From an uncultured Oxalobacteraceae bacterium (GTDB taxonomy: Bacteria > Pseudomonadota > Gammaproteobacteria > Burkholderiales > Burkholderiaceae), in assembly GCA_946479255.1 (NCBI GenBank), contig CAMLFK010000067.1:1-19968 (forward strand): a stretch of DNA of 19,968 nt. Direction: 5' to 3'. How positions within the stretch are numbered: the first letter of the stretch is position 1; each line of letters opens with the position of its first letter. Under the pieces are notes generated by a model. That model was not told where the DNA came from and ran no database searches. It saw only the letters and a list, made by a program, of their open reading frames with translations. The translations under genes were made by a program, and so were the position numbers. Below, piece after piece: positions 1 through 8,910 of the stretch.

Positions 1-1175
<1,175 letters not shown>

Positions 1176-1183
1176 TCGACACT

Positions 1184-1203
1184 CTCCCGGCTTCGGCCGG
1201 GAG
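1184..1203. terminator. Hairpin between convergent genes, possible bidirectional terminator
   Basis: An 8-bp perfect stem (CTCCCGGC/GCCGGGAG) closes on a TTCG tetraloop, 8 nt after the uvrB stop and 8 nt before the end of the opposing gene. The position suits a shared terminator. No real T-tract follows on either strand, so the role is inferred from position and stem strength only. Confidence 0.45.
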
Positions 1204-1211
1204 CTCTCTGA

Positions 1212-2195
1212 TCACTGTGGCGCCGGCTCGGTCGCCACCAGGGTGCGCTGCACCCAGCCGCCGGACACATTCTCGCCGTCGATCCGCACAAAACCGTCGC
1301 GCTCTTCGCCGGTGGCAATCGCCTCCTCGCCGCGCTTGAGCGTGCCCATCAGCTTGCTGCCGGCGCGCGGGTCGGTGAATACCTTCACGCTCGACAAGCG
1401 CGCGTACACGCTGGCGCCCGCCGCCACCGGCGTGCCGGAGCGCAGCGAGGCTTTAGCATTGACCTGGCTGGCCAGGCTGTGGGTCTTGATCAGGGTCGGC
1501 TGGCTGCGGATGGTGCGCACGATCGTGTTGTAGTTATCCAGCAGGCTGGCCGCCACCATCTTGCCTTCCGGCGTATTGGTATAGCCGCCCAGGCTCTGGT
1601 AGCCGGCGCCGCCCCAGTTCCAGCCGGAGATGCCGAAGTCGGTGGTCTTGGCCATGCCCTCCGCCGCGGCGATCTGGATGCCCGAGCGCACATCGGCGAT
1701 CAGCAGGCTGGTCTGGGCTTCCTTGAATTTCATGTTGCCGGCGATGCCGCCGATCACGCCGCCTATGCCGCCCAGGAACTTGCCGCCCAAGCTGCTCAGC
1801 GCACCGTTCATGCCACCGGTATTGGCCGCGGCAAACTGAATGCCAGGGGTCATCACGAAGTCGGCCGCCTGCAACTGGCCTTTGCCGACGTTGGAGCCGG
1901 CCTGCGTTTCGCCGTTGGCGGCCAGGGCACGTTCTTCTTGCAGGTTTTGCATGGCCACGCCGCGCTCGACGACCGTGAAGCAGTTCGACTGCTGGATCAT
2001 GATGCGCAGCAGCGATACCGGCGAGCCCAGGCCGTAACCCTGCAGGCGGGCCGTGCTGTCGCCACGGTATTCGCTCACCGCGATGGTGCCCAAGGGCTGA
2101 TCGCAGCGCTCCACCTTGGAACTGGTTTCCTGTGCATGGACAACAGCGCTGGCGGTCGACAGGGCGGCAATGAGGGACAATGAGGCAAGTTTCAT
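1212..2195 (-). CDS. CsgG/HfaB-like secreted protein with C-terminal SH3-like region
   Basis: The 327-aa product starts with a Sec signal peptide (MKLASLSLIAAL..AVVHA, probable cleavage near residue 21). The body resembles CsgG-family proteins: an N-terminal strand LGTIAVSEYRG, the segment SNCFTVVERGVAMQNLQEER, and QAADFVMTPGIQF followed by a glycine-rich stretch (GGIGGVIGGIAGN). It then has the strand ..AQTSLLIADVRSGIQIAAAEG. CsgG is the outer-membrane curli secretion channel. Here there is no lipobox cysteine after the signal, and no csgA, csgB, csgE or csgF nearby, so a curli role is not supported. The last ~70 residues (ASVYARLSSVKVFTDP.., GWVQRTLVA) look like a bacterial SH3 domain. I chose the start at 2195 because it begins the signal peptide; the in-frame ATG at 2246 would bury it. 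No good Shine-Dalgarno sequence is visible. CsgG likeness is moderate to good; the exact function is unknown. Confidence 0.8.
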   Translation of the reverse strand: MKLASLSLIAALSTASAVVHAQETSSKVERCDQPLGTIAVSEYRGDSTARLQGYGLGSPVSLLRIMIQQSNCFTVVERGVAMQNLQEERALAANGETQAGSNVGKGQLQAADFVMTPGIQFAAANTGGMNGALSSLGGKFLGGIGGVIGGIAGNMKFKEAQTSLLIADVRSGIQIAAAEGMAKTTDFGISGWNWGGAGYQSLGGYTNTPEGKMVAASLLDNYNTIVRTIRSQPTLIKTHSLASQVNAKASLRSGTPVAAGASVYARLSSVKVFTDPRAGSKLMGTLKRGEEAIATGEERDGFVRIDGENVSGGWVQRTLVATEPAPQ

Positions 2196-2224
2196 GGCTT
2201 TTACGATAAAAGAGAAAGAAGGAC

Positions 2225-2233
2225 ATTCTAGCA
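2225..2233 (-). promoter_or_regulatory. Putative extended -10 for the CsgG-like gene
   Basis: On the minus strand this reads TGCTAGAAT, an extended -10 (TGnTANAAT type), 30 nt upstream of the chosen ATG. A TTTACA lies upstream but 20 bp away, which is long for a -35. Its position supports the start at 2195 rather than 2246, because transcription would begin downstream of 2225. Pattern match only. Confidence 0.35.
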
Positions 2234-2290
2234 ATTCACACAACAATAGATGTAAAAAATTCTAGTCTTTTGAAGATCACCGGGCAGATG

Positions 2291-2318
2291 TTGCTCGACG
2301 GTCTTTTATAGATAGAAT
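2291..2318 (+). promoter_or_regulatory. Putative sigma-70 promoter of the fucosidase gene
   Basis: TTGCTC (2291-2296) and TAGAAT (2313-2318) are separated by 16 bp and lie about 40 bp upstream of the fucosidase ATG at 2356. A purine-rich AAAGAGA lies just ahead of that ATG. The 160-bp divergent spacer between the two genes therefore seems to hold a promoter for each. Pattern match only. Confidence 0.35.
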
Positions 2319-2355
2319 ACAATCGCCGCACATCAACTAGAAATGAAAGAGACCC

Positions 2356-3888
2356 ATGCAAGCACTCCGCGCTGTTGCGATCGCCCTGGCCATCGCCCCA
2401 GTCTTACCCGTGGCCGCCCACGCGGCCGCCGAGCCGGCGCCGCTCAAGCTGAGCACCGTGGCCGGCCCCTTCAAGCCAACGGCCGATTCGCTGAAAACCT
2501 ACCAGACGCCGGCGTGGTTCCGCGACGCCAAGTTCGGCATCTGGTCGCATTGGGGGCCGCAAGCGGTGCCGCGGGCGGGCGACTGGTATGCCCGCCATAT
2601 GTATATTTACGGCTCGCCGCAATATAAGCACCACCTTGAAAAGTATGGCCACCCATCGAAGTTCGGCTACAAGGACATCATTGCCTTGTGGAAGGCCGAG
2701 AAATTCGATCCGGAGGCGCTGATGGCCCTCTACAAAAAAGCCGGCGCGCGCTACTTCGTCAGCATGGGCGTCCACCACGACAACTTCGACCTGTGGGACT
2801 CGCGCCACCACGAATGGAACGCCGTCAAGATGGGCCCCCGCCGCGACATCGTCGGCGACTGGCAGAAAGCCGCACGCAATGAGGGGCTGCGCTTCGGCGT
2901 CTCCGAACACCTGGGCGCCAGCTATGGCTGGTTCGCCACCAGTCACGGTTACGACCAGATGTGGCCGCAACTCGGCGTCGACTACGATGGGGCCGATCCG
3001 CGCTATGCTTCGCTATACCACCGGGCCCACGACCAGCCCTACCGTGGCACGTCGAGCTGGTACACGACGGACAGCCGCTTCCACCAGGAATGGTTCAACC
3101 GCATTACCGACCTGGTGACGCGCTACCAGCCCGACCTCTTGTATTCGGACGGCGGCCTGCCCTTTGGCGTGGTCGGCCGCACCCTGGTGTCGAACTATTA
3201 CAATGCCAACGCGGCGGCCCACGGCGGCAAGCTCGAGGCGGTGTACAACCACAAAGACATCGGCACTGGCGAATTCTTCGCCGAGGCCGGCGTGCAGGAT
3301 GTCGAACGCGGCGTCATGGACGGCATCCGTCGCCTGCCCTGGCAGACCGATACCTCGATCGGCGACTGGTATTACAGCGAAGGCTTTAAATACAAGAAGA
3401 CCGCCGAGGTCGTCCACATGCTGGCCGATATTGTGAGTAAGAATGGCAACTTGCTGCTCAACGTAGTGCAGTATCCCGACGGCAGCCTGCCGCCCGAGCC
3501 CATGCAGTTCTTGCAAGAGATGGCCGAGTGGATGAGCGTGAACGGCGATGCCATCTACGGCACCCGGCCATGGAAAACCTTCGGCGAAGGCCCCACCAAG
3601 GCGGCGTCCGGACACTTCAAGGAAGATACCGCCTACACGCCGGAAGACATCCGCTTCACCATCAAGGATGGCGCCGTGTACGCGATCACCCTGGGTACGC
3701 CGGCCACGGCGGTGCGCATCAAGTCGCTCGGCCGCAAGGCTGGCCTGGAAAGCCGCCCGGTGAAAGCGGTCAGCCTGCTGGGCAGCCAGACACCCTTGCG
3801 CTGGAAGCAGCAGGATGACGCCCTGGTGATTGAATTGCCCGCCGCCTTGCCGAGCAAGATAGCGTCGAGCTTCCGCGTCTCGTTCTAA
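2356..3888 (+). CDS. Secreted alpha-L-fucosidase, glycoside hydrolase family GH29
   Basis: This 510-aa enzyme is predicted to remove terminal alpha-L-fucose from glycans outside the cytoplasm. A Sec signal peptide is present (MQALRAVAIALAIAPVLPVAAHA, cleavage near residue 23). GH29 features appear in order: WFRDAKFGIWSHWG (FGIWSHWG at 60-67), the substrate-binding histidines in VHHDNFDLWDS (H140, H141), GLRFGVSEHLG, and PDLLYSDGG, where D265 sits at the family's nucleophile position. The later LPWQTDTSIGDWYY and SKNGNLLLNV motifs are also typical of GH29. The last ~90 residues match the beta-sandwich tail seen in many members. I could not fix the acid/base glutamate, which varies between GH29 subfamilies. 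The start is supported by the signal peptide and a purine-rich site upstream. The gene directly precedes a membrane GGDEF sensor on the same strand. GH29 assignment is strong; substrate linkage is not predictable here. Confidence 0.93.
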   Translation: MQALRAVAIALAIAPVLPVAAHAAAEPAPLKLSTVAGPFKPTADSLKTYQTPAWFRDAKFGIWSHWGPQAVPRAGDWYARHMYIYGSPQYKHHLEKYGHPSKFGYKDIIALWKAEKFDPEALMALYKKAGARYFVSMGVHHDNFDLWDSRHHEWNAVKMGPRRDIVGDWQKAARNEGLRFGVSEHLGASYGWFATSHGYDQMWPQLGVDYDGADPRYASLYHRAHDQPYRGTSSWYTTDSRFHQEWFNRITDLVTRYQPDLLYSDGGLPFGVVGRTLVSNYYNANAAAHGGKLEAVYNHKDIGTGEFFAEAGVQDVERGVMDGIRRLPWQTDTSIGDWYYSEGFKYKKTAEVVHMLADIVSKNGNLLLNVVQYPDGSLPPEPMQFLQEMAEWMSVNGDAIYGTRPWKTFGEGPTKAASGHFKEDTAYTPEDIRFTIKDGAVYAITLGTPATAVRIKSLGRKAGLESRPVKAVSLLGSQTPLRWKQQDDALVIELPAALPSKIASSFRVSF

Positions 3889-3914
3889 GCTGCTTGCGCA
3901 GTAGCCAGCCCTCT

Positions 3915-3937
3915 GGTGGCGTCGCCCTGGCGCCACC
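3915..3937 (+). terminator. Weak terminator-like hairpin after the fucosidase gene
   Basis: GGTGGCG (3915-3921) pairs with CGCCACC (3931-3937) around a 9-nt loop, 27 nt after the fucosidase stop. Only ATTTC follows, so a strong intrinsic terminator is unlikely. The 226-bp gap to the next gene otherwise shows only a lone TAGAAT hexamer (4085-4090), which could be a -10 for the sensor gene; no convincing -35 accompanies it. Confidence 0.3.
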
Positions 3938-4114
3938 ATTTCAACAACGCTCACCTTATCGAATCGTCATCCAATCCGGGCCCGGCGGCCAGGGAATGTG
4001 ACAATTCAACGACAGTTCAAGCCCGCGCGTGCCCAGACTTGGGCTAGTGGGCGCATCCATCGGCGTTTTCCTAAAGAGGTCCTGTAGAATCCAAGTTCCA
4101 AGAAGCAACAAGTG

Positions 4115-7100
4115 ATGCAAATCATGCTTTACTCCATCCGTGCCACCGCCTTGCTGCTGATGTTCGCGCTGCTGGCACCGGCGTGGGGCCAGCGCGCCGA
4201 TGCCTCATGGGCTTCAATGGCCCACACCTCCTTCCGTCACCACCTCGATAGCGCGCTCGGGGTCGGCGCCACCCTCTCGCAAGACCGCAGCGGTTTCATC
4301 TGGATCGGCACCCAGACCGGCCTGGTGCGCTGGGACGGCTTCAAGCCGCGCCGCTACGTCAGCGTGATTGGCCAGCCTGGCAGCCTGCCCGACAGTTATA
4401 TCCTCAGCAGCCTGGTCGACAACAATGGCCGGCTGTGGGTCGGCACCAGTTCGGGCGGGCTGGCGCGCTACGACGCAGCACGCGACAACTTCATCACCAT
4501 CCCCACCGGCGCCGCGGGCCTGAGCCATGCGCGCGTTTCGGCCCTGGCCATTGACGGCGCCGGCGGCGTGTGGGCCGGCACCGGCGGTGGACTTGAACGC
4601 ATCGGCGCCGACGGCACGGTGCATGCCGCGGCCAGTGGGGCGCCGCAGATCGCTGCTGCCCAGTTGCCCAAGGGCGGCGTGGAAGCGCTGCTGCGCGACC
4701 GGGCCGGCGCCCTGTGGATCGGCACCCGCCATGGCCTGTTCAGGCGCGCCGCCGACAGCGCGCCGCTGCGCCCGGTGCTGTTGGGCGCCGGCGGTGCGCC
4801 GCAGCCATCCATCCACAGCATCTACCAGGACGCAGCCGGACGGATCTGGATCGGCACGCGGGCCAACGGCGCCTTTGTGCTCGATACCCCGTCCGCCCAG
4901 CCGCGCGCCGTGCGCGAAAGCGTTTCTCAATCGTCGCTGCAGAACGAGCGGGTGTTCTCGATCATCGAAAAGACGCCCGGGGTAATGTGGCTCGGCACCG
5001 AAGGCGGCGGCATCGTCGAAGTCAACACCGCCGACGGTGCCACACGGCGCATCCGCCACCAGCCCGACACGCCTGACAGCCTGCAAGACGACGATGCCGT
5101 GGCCATGCTGCGCGAGCGCGGCGGCCAGATCTTCGTCGCCACCGTGGAGGCCATGAGCCAGCACGACCCGCGCCCACAGGGCATCACCACGGTGCGCGGC
5201 GGCGCCTCCGACGGCGGCAAGCTGAGCGTGCCGTCCGTGCTGATGCGCCCGGACGGGCGCACATGGCTGGCGGTCCCCGGCGGCGCCATCCATATCATCG
5301 ATCCCTTGCGCGGCAGCGTGAGCGTGCTGCGCCCCGCCGCCGATCCGAAGAAAGGCGGCCTGCCCAAAGGGCGCGTTCTGTCGATGGCCAACGGGCCGGA
5401 CGGCTCGGTGTTCATCGGCACCCAGCAAGGCCTGTTCCTGAGCGACGGCAGCGGCGCGCATATCCGCCGCCTCAACATCCCCACCCGCAGCCCGGATGCC
5501 TCGGTGTGGACGCTGGCCTACCGCGACGGCGTGCTGTGGATGGGCGGCCTGGACGGCCTGTGGGCAATCCGCCCTGGCCCGGCCATCAGCGTATTGCGGC
5601 ATGAAGACACGACCCTGGGCGACAGCCGCGTTACCGCCATCCTGCCGCTGGCCGATGGCAGCGTGTGGGTCGGCACGCGTGCCGGCCTGGCGCGTCTGGA
5701 TGGCCGCAGCGCCGTGGTGGAACTGCTGCCAAGCGACGCCGCCGACCCCACCCGCATGCCGCCCGGCTACGTCTCCTCGCTCATACAAGACGCCAAGGGA
5801 CGGATATGGGTATCGACCTTCTCGACCGGCATCGCCGTACTGGAGCGTACCGATGCCAAGGGGCGGCGCTGGTTCAAGCGCATCAGCATGGCCGACGGCC
5901 TGCCCGACAACGGCGTCAACGTGCTGGTGCAGGACAACGCCGGCATGGTCTGGCTGAGCACCGACAATGGCCTGGCGCGAGTCGACCCGTCCGATTTCGC
6001 GGTGCGCAAGCTGAGCGAGGCGGATGGGGTCGCCATCCCGACTTACTGGACTGGCGCGGGCGCGCTCGGGCCGAACGGCCAGGTGCTGTTCGGCGGCCTG
6101 AGCGGCCTGACCGTGCTGCACCCGGACCGCATCGTGCCTGTCACCCGGCAGCTGACTGTGGCCGTCACCGACGTGGTGCTGGGCGGGCGCAGCATGGCGC
6201 CGGCCCCGTTCAACGCCGGCGCGCCATCGGCGGCCGCCCTCACCCTGACCCCGGCCGACCGTGAACGCGGCCTGTCGCTGGAATTTGCCGCGCTCGACTT
6301 CGCCCCGCCCGAACACAATCGCTACGCCTACCGCCTCAGGGGCTTCGACCGCGCCTGGATCGACACCGATGCCAGCCTGCGCCGGGTCAGCTACAACAAC
6401 CTGCCGCCCGGCGACTATGTGCTGGAACTGCGCGTCACCGGAGCCGATGGCGGCGCGCCTGCCATACGCGAAGTGCCGGTGCGGGTGCTGCCGGCCTGGC
6501 ACCAGCAAGGCTGGGTCCACCTGCTCGCCGCGCTTGGCCTGGCAGCTTTGCTGGCGGTGCTGGTGCAGGCCCGCACCTCCTTGCTGCGGCGGCGCCAGCG
6601 CGAGCTCGAAGCCATGGTGGCCGAGCGCACCGCCGAACTGCGCGCCATCCAGGCCCAGCTCGAAACCATGGCCTATGCCGACGCCCTGACCGGCCTGCCC
6701 AACCGCCGCCTGTTCAACGACGAACTGCGCCGCATGGCGGCCCAGACGCGGCGCGGCAGCGAGGCCTTCAGCCTGCTGCTGATCGACCTCGACCACTTCA
6801 AGTCGGTCAACGACACGCTCGGCCACGACGCCGGCGATGCCTTGCTGGTGACGGCCGCCGCGCGCCTGCAGCAAGCGGTGCGCGAGGCCGACCGCGTGGT
6901 GCGCCTGGGCGGCGATGAATTCGCCGTCCTGCTGGCACCGGGCAGCGACAACACCACCATCGGCCAGGTGTGTCTGCGCATCGTCGACAGCATGGCCCAG
7001 CCGATCGCGCACGGCGCGGTCACCATGCGCGTGTCCGCCAGCGTCGGCGCCGCCACCTTCGTGCCTGGCCAGGGCGTGGCCGACATCTACAAGGCGGCCG

Positions 7101-7192
7101 ACCTGGCGCTGTACCGGGCCAAGAAGGCCGGACGCAATACCTGGCGCATCGATGGGATGATTGGCGCTGTGGTGATGGATGCGCACATATGA
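4115..7192 (+). CDS. Membrane sensor diguanylate cyclase (beta-propeller, Y_Y_Y, TM, GGDEF)
   Basis: This 1025-aa protein is predicted to sense a periplasmic ligand and make c-di-GMP inside the cell. A signal peptide (MLYSIRATALLLMFALLAPAWG) leads into about 14 Reg_prop-type blades, with recurring phrases such as GRLWVGT, GALWIGT, GRIWIGT and GSVWVGT up to about residue 690. A Y_Y_Y domain follows at roughly 715-780 (NRYAYRLRGFDRAWIDTD, NNLPPGDYVLELRV). Next are one transmembrane helix (~799-818), a short coiled coil (RELEAMVAERTAELRAIQAQ) and a GGDEF domain (~853-1015). The active site is GGDEF at 932-936. The product-inhibition I-site, RxxD five residues upstream (READ), is intact, so cyclase activity with feedback is expected. 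No EAL domain, kinase domain or receiver domain is present. An in-frame GTG lies immediately upstream at 4112, and a later ATG at 4124 is also possible. The gene follows the fucosidase in tandem. The ligand is unknown; carbohydrate is an inference. Confidence 0.93.
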   Translation: MQIMLYSIRATALLLMFALLAPAWGQRADASWASMAHTSFRHHLDSALGVGATLSQDRSGFIWIGTQTGLVRWDGFKPRRYVSVIGQPGSLPDSYILSSLVDNNGRLWVGTSSGGLARYDAARDNFITIPTGAAGLSHARVSALAIDGAGGVWAGTGGGLERIGADGTVHAAASGAPQIAAAQLPKGGVEALLRDRAGALWIGTRHGLFRRAADSAPLRPVLLGAGGAPQPSIHSIYQDAAGRIWIGTRANGAFVLDTPSAQPRAVRESVSQSSLQNERVFSIIEKTPGVMWLGTEGGGIVEVNTADGATRRIRHQPDTPDSLQDDDAVAMLRERGGQIFVATVEAMSQHDPRPQGITTVRGGASDGGKLSVPSVLMRPDGRTWLAVPGGAIHIIDPLRGSVSVLRPAADPKKGGLPKGRVLSMANGPDGSVFIGTQQGLFLSDGSGAHIRRLNIPTRSPDASVWTLAYRDGVLWMGGLDGLWAIRPGPAISVLRHEDTTLGDSRVTAILPLADGSVWVGTRAGLARLDGRSAVVELLPSDAADPTRMPPGYVSSLIQDAKGRIWVSTFSTGIAVLERTDAKGRRWFKRISMADGLPDNGVNVLVQDNAGMVWLSTDNGLARVDPSDFAVRKLSEADGVAIPTYWTGAGALGPNGQVLFGGLSGLTVLHPDRIVPVTRQLTVAVTDVVLGGRSMAPAPFNAGAPSAAALTLTPADRERGLSLEFAALDFAPPEHNRYAYRLRGFDRAWIDTDASLRRVSYNNLPPGDYVLELRVTGADGGAPAIREVPVRVLPAWHQQGWVHLLAALGLAALLAVLVQARTSLLRRRQRELEAMVAERTAELRAIQAQLETMAYADALTGLPNRRLFNDELRRMAAQTRRGSEAFSLLLIDLDHFKSVNDTLGHDAGDALLVTAAARLQQAVREADRVVRLGGDEFAVLLAPGSDNTTIGQVCLRIVDSMAQPIAHGAVTMRVSASVGAATFVPGQGVADIYKAADLALYRAKKAGRNTWRIDGMIGAVVMDAHI

Positions 7193-7247
7193 TTTAAGCT
7201 TCACCAATGTGAATCCGATAAGGAATTGACCACATAACTGAAAATAG

Positions 7248-7691
7248 TTAATACGATTTATACGGTAAAAATTTCCCACTCAAGACCACACTCACCCGGT
7301 CCCCCTTGGGATCGGGCTCGCGCTGGATATCCATCGAAAAATCGATGGCACTCATGATGCCGTCACCGAATTCCTCGTGAATCAGTTCCTTGATGGTGCT
7401 CCCGTACACGCTGACGATCTCGTACCAGCGATAGATCAGCGGATCGGCCGGCACCGCGCCTGGCAACGAGCCTTTGTACGGCACGATCTGCAGCCACGCG
7501 GTTTCCTCGCCGGTCAGGTCGAACAGCTCGCGCGCGACGTTGGCCTGTTCCAGGGTCAAGGTCATCTGCCCCAGCATGGCGGCCGTCGTCCACTCCTTGC
7601 TCTTGCCGATGCGCGCGGCGATATCGGCCCAGCGCAACTTCTTGGCAACCTTGGCGGAGACGATCTTGCGGGTGACTTCATTGCGGTCCAT
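7248..7691 (-). CDS. cynS: Cyanate hydratase (cyanase)
   Basis: Cyanase converts cyanate and bicarbonate to ammonia and carbon dioxide (via carbamate) in the cytoplasm, for detoxification or nitrogen supply. The 147-aa product matches the family along its length: an N-terminal helical DNA-binding-like domain (MDRNEVTRKIVSAK.., WADIAARIGKSKEWTTAAMLGQ) and a C-terminal catalytic domain. The catalytic triad is present as R88, E91 and S114 (in YRWYEIV and GIMSAIDF), equivalent to R96, E99 and S122 of the E. coli enzyme. The C-terminal SGKFLPYKSY is also typical. The ATG at 7691 is preceded by a good GAGGAAG site; an upstream in-frame ATG at 7850 lies inside a repeat element and is not credible. 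No cynT, cynX or cynR is adjacent. The leader is almost entirely a MITE-like element ending 28 nt before the start. Confidence 0.97.
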   Translation of the reverse strand: MDRNEVTRKIVSAKVAKKLRWADIAARIGKSKEWTTAAMLGQMTLTLEQANVARELFDLTGEETAWLQIVPYKGSLPGAVPADPLIYRWYEIVSVYGSTIKELIHEEFGDGIMSAIDFSMDIQREPDPKGDRVSVVLSGKFLPYKSY

Positions 7692-7718
7692 GGCTTCCTC
7701 AGGGTGGTGAAAGATAGA

Positions 7719-7880
7719 TAAGTACCCGAACGGAAATAAATGTGAAGTTTTGGCGAACATAGCCGGATGCGATGCAAGGCGCACGACGCGACGCAGTGCG
7801 AGCACTGCTAGCGGCGGGCAACGCCGCAGCGCGCCGGCTATGGAAGCCAAAAATCACATTTATTTTCGAGCGGGTACTTA
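7719..7880. repeat. 162-bp MITE-like inverted-repeat element with TA edges
   Basis: The outer arms (about 7720-7766 and 7834-7879) are imperfect inverted copies about 46 bp long, sharing AAGTACCCG, AAATAAATGTGA, TTTGGC/TTGGC and CATAGCCGG. The edges read TA-AGTACCCG and CGGGTACT-TA, compatible with a TA target duplication as in IS630/Tc1-type transposition. The AT-rich arms enclose a GC-rich core with two perfect hairpins: GCAGTGC/GCACTGC (7793-7808) and GCGGCG/CGCCGC (7811-7827). No open reading frame of its own is credible, so a non-autonomous element is the best reading. It occupies most of the gap between cynS and the DUF4349 gene. No clear cynS promoter is visible between it and the gene. 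Copy number elsewhere is unknown. Confidence 0.75.
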
Positions 7881-7957
7881 AGTACCTAGCAAACACCGTG
7901 CCGAGTCATTCGCCTTGCAAGCACCTCGCGCGTGCACCCCGGCAGTGCGCCCCCGCG

Positions 7958-8758
7958 CTATGTTGGGCGCCGCGCCCGGCGGCGCCAGAGTTTGCGGGCT
8001 ATCCATGCCAGGACGCCGAACAGTATGCTCCACGGGATCAGGATGGCCAGGCCCATGATGGCTGAGGCGATACCCTGCGACAGGTTGCTGCCGAAGTCGG
8101 AGAATGCGAGCTTGATCGGCTGCCAGAACGAGGCATTATGTTCGGTGCCGATATTGATGTTCAAAATTTCCGTCTCGACTCTCTGCATAAGATGGGCGTG
8201 CTGGCCGGTGATGGCTTCAAGCTGCGCCTGGGTTTCGGCCAGCGCGCGGTTGACCTTGATCAGCGCATCCACATCGCTGCTGGCGCGCCCGCGCAGCGCC
8301 TCCAGTTTGGTCCGGTAGTCAAGCAGCATGTCGCGCTTCTTCGCCGCGTCCTCAATCGGTACCGCCAAATCCTCGGCGGTGGTCGATTTCGACGTGATCT
8401 CTCCTTGCTCGCCCAAGGCCGCGATGAGTTTGCCGATGGCGGCCGGTTTGGCGCGCAGTTTCACAAAGCCTTCCGCGTTGCGCCCGCTGCTGACGCGCGA
8501 TACCAGCACGGTACATAAATCGGCGGCCGCCTGGCGGCACGCATTCAGTGCGGCTTGCTGGACCGTTGGAATTTTGCTGGGATCGGTATCGAGGTAAATC
8601 GTATGTTCGTAAGCGAGAAAGCGGCTGCCGCCGGGCGCGCTCTTGGATTCTGTTTGCGCATGCTGCTTGCTGACCGCCCGGCCGGCCGGGGAACAGCCCG
8701 CGAACATGGATATCATCATCAGGCAAAGGATAAAGCGGCTCAGGGTTCGCAGGCGCAT
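7958..8758 (-). CDS. DUF4349-family lipoprotein
   Basis: The 266-aa product begins with a lipoprotein signal peptide (MRLRTLSRFILCLMMISMFAGC, lipobox MFAG with C22). An extracytoplasmic region follows (RFLAYEHTIYLDTD.., ACRQAAADLCTVL, GFVKLRAKPAAIGKL). A segment of about residues 130-185 is likely coiled coil (EDAAKKRDMLLDYRTKLEALRGR.., INRALAETQAQLEAI-like pattern). Near the C-terminus is one transmembrane helix (AIMGLAILIPWSILFGVLAW) and then a basic tail (RKLWRRRARRPT). This layout fits DUF4349, a family of unknown function. The start at 8758 is chosen because it begins the signal peptide and lies downstream of a consensus -35. The alternative ATG at 8791 would add 11 residues. Neither start has a clear Shine-Dalgarno sequence. 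It is separated from cynS by the MITE-like element, so no functional link is implied. Confidence 0.8.
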   Translation of the reverse strand: MRLRTLSRFILCLMMISMFAGCSPAGRAVSKQHAQTESKSAPGGSRFLAYEHTIYLDTDPSKIPTVQQAALNACRQAAADLCTVLVSRVSSGRNAEGFVKLRAKPAAIGKLIAALGEQGEITSKSTTAEDLAVPIEDAAKKRDMLLDYRTKLEALRGRASSDVDALIKVNRALAETQAQLEAITGQHAHLMQRVETEILNINIGTEHNASFWQPIKLAFSDFGSNLSQGIASAIMGLAILIPWSILFGVLAWIARKLWRRRARRPT

Positions 8759-8784
8759 GACGGTGACATGGGAAGTGGCGGATG

Positions 8785-8813
8785 GTTCCATCGTGACATG
8801 AAAAAATTGTCAA
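8785..8813 (-). promoter_or_regulatory. Putative promoter of the DUF4349 gene
   Basis: A perfect -35 hexamer TTGACA lies at 8813-8808 on the minus strand. A poor -10 (TGGAAC, 8790-8785) follows after 17 bp. A start of transcription near 8778 would favour the ATG at 8758. The poor -10 keeps this tentative. Confidence 0.3.
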
Positions 8814-8855
8814 CACAACCATTGCTCTATACTTGGTTTTTTTCGGCGATACCTG

Positions 8856-8893
8856 AAAAAAACGGCGGAGGATCTGTTCGATCGCTCCGCCGT
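8856..8893 (-). terminator. Strong intrinsic terminator after the phosphoribosyltransferase gene
   Basis: On the minus strand ACGGCGGAG-C-GATC pairs with GATC-CTCCGCCGT around a 5-nt loop, with one bulged base, and runs straight into seven T residues. It begins 17 nt past the stop codon at 8911, so it ends the hisZ-purA-phosphoribosyltransferase transcript. A matching T-run lies at 8837-8843 on the plus strand, making a 9-bp inverted pair GTTTTTTTC/GAAAAAAAC around the tract. Confidence 0.9.
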
Positions 8894-8910
8894 CCTTAAA
8901 GGGCAATGCT

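Noticed and set aside
2225..2265. Two direct copies of ATTCTAG (2225-2231 and 2259-2265) between the divergent genes
   Set aside because: The first copy is explained by a -10 element, and seven bases repeated twice in AT-rich DNA is not enough to call an operator.
4214..7279. A 1021-codon open frame on the minus strand opposite the GGDEF sensor gene
   Set aside because: Composition is low-complexity (Ala/Gly/His/Gln rich), no family motif is seen, and the opposite strand encodes a clear domain protein. It is a shadow frame from high GC at third positions.
7692..7850. An N-terminal extension of cyanase starting at 7850
   Set aside because: The extra 53 residues are encoded by the inverted-repeat element and are absent from known cyanases; the ATG at 7691 has a good ribosome site.
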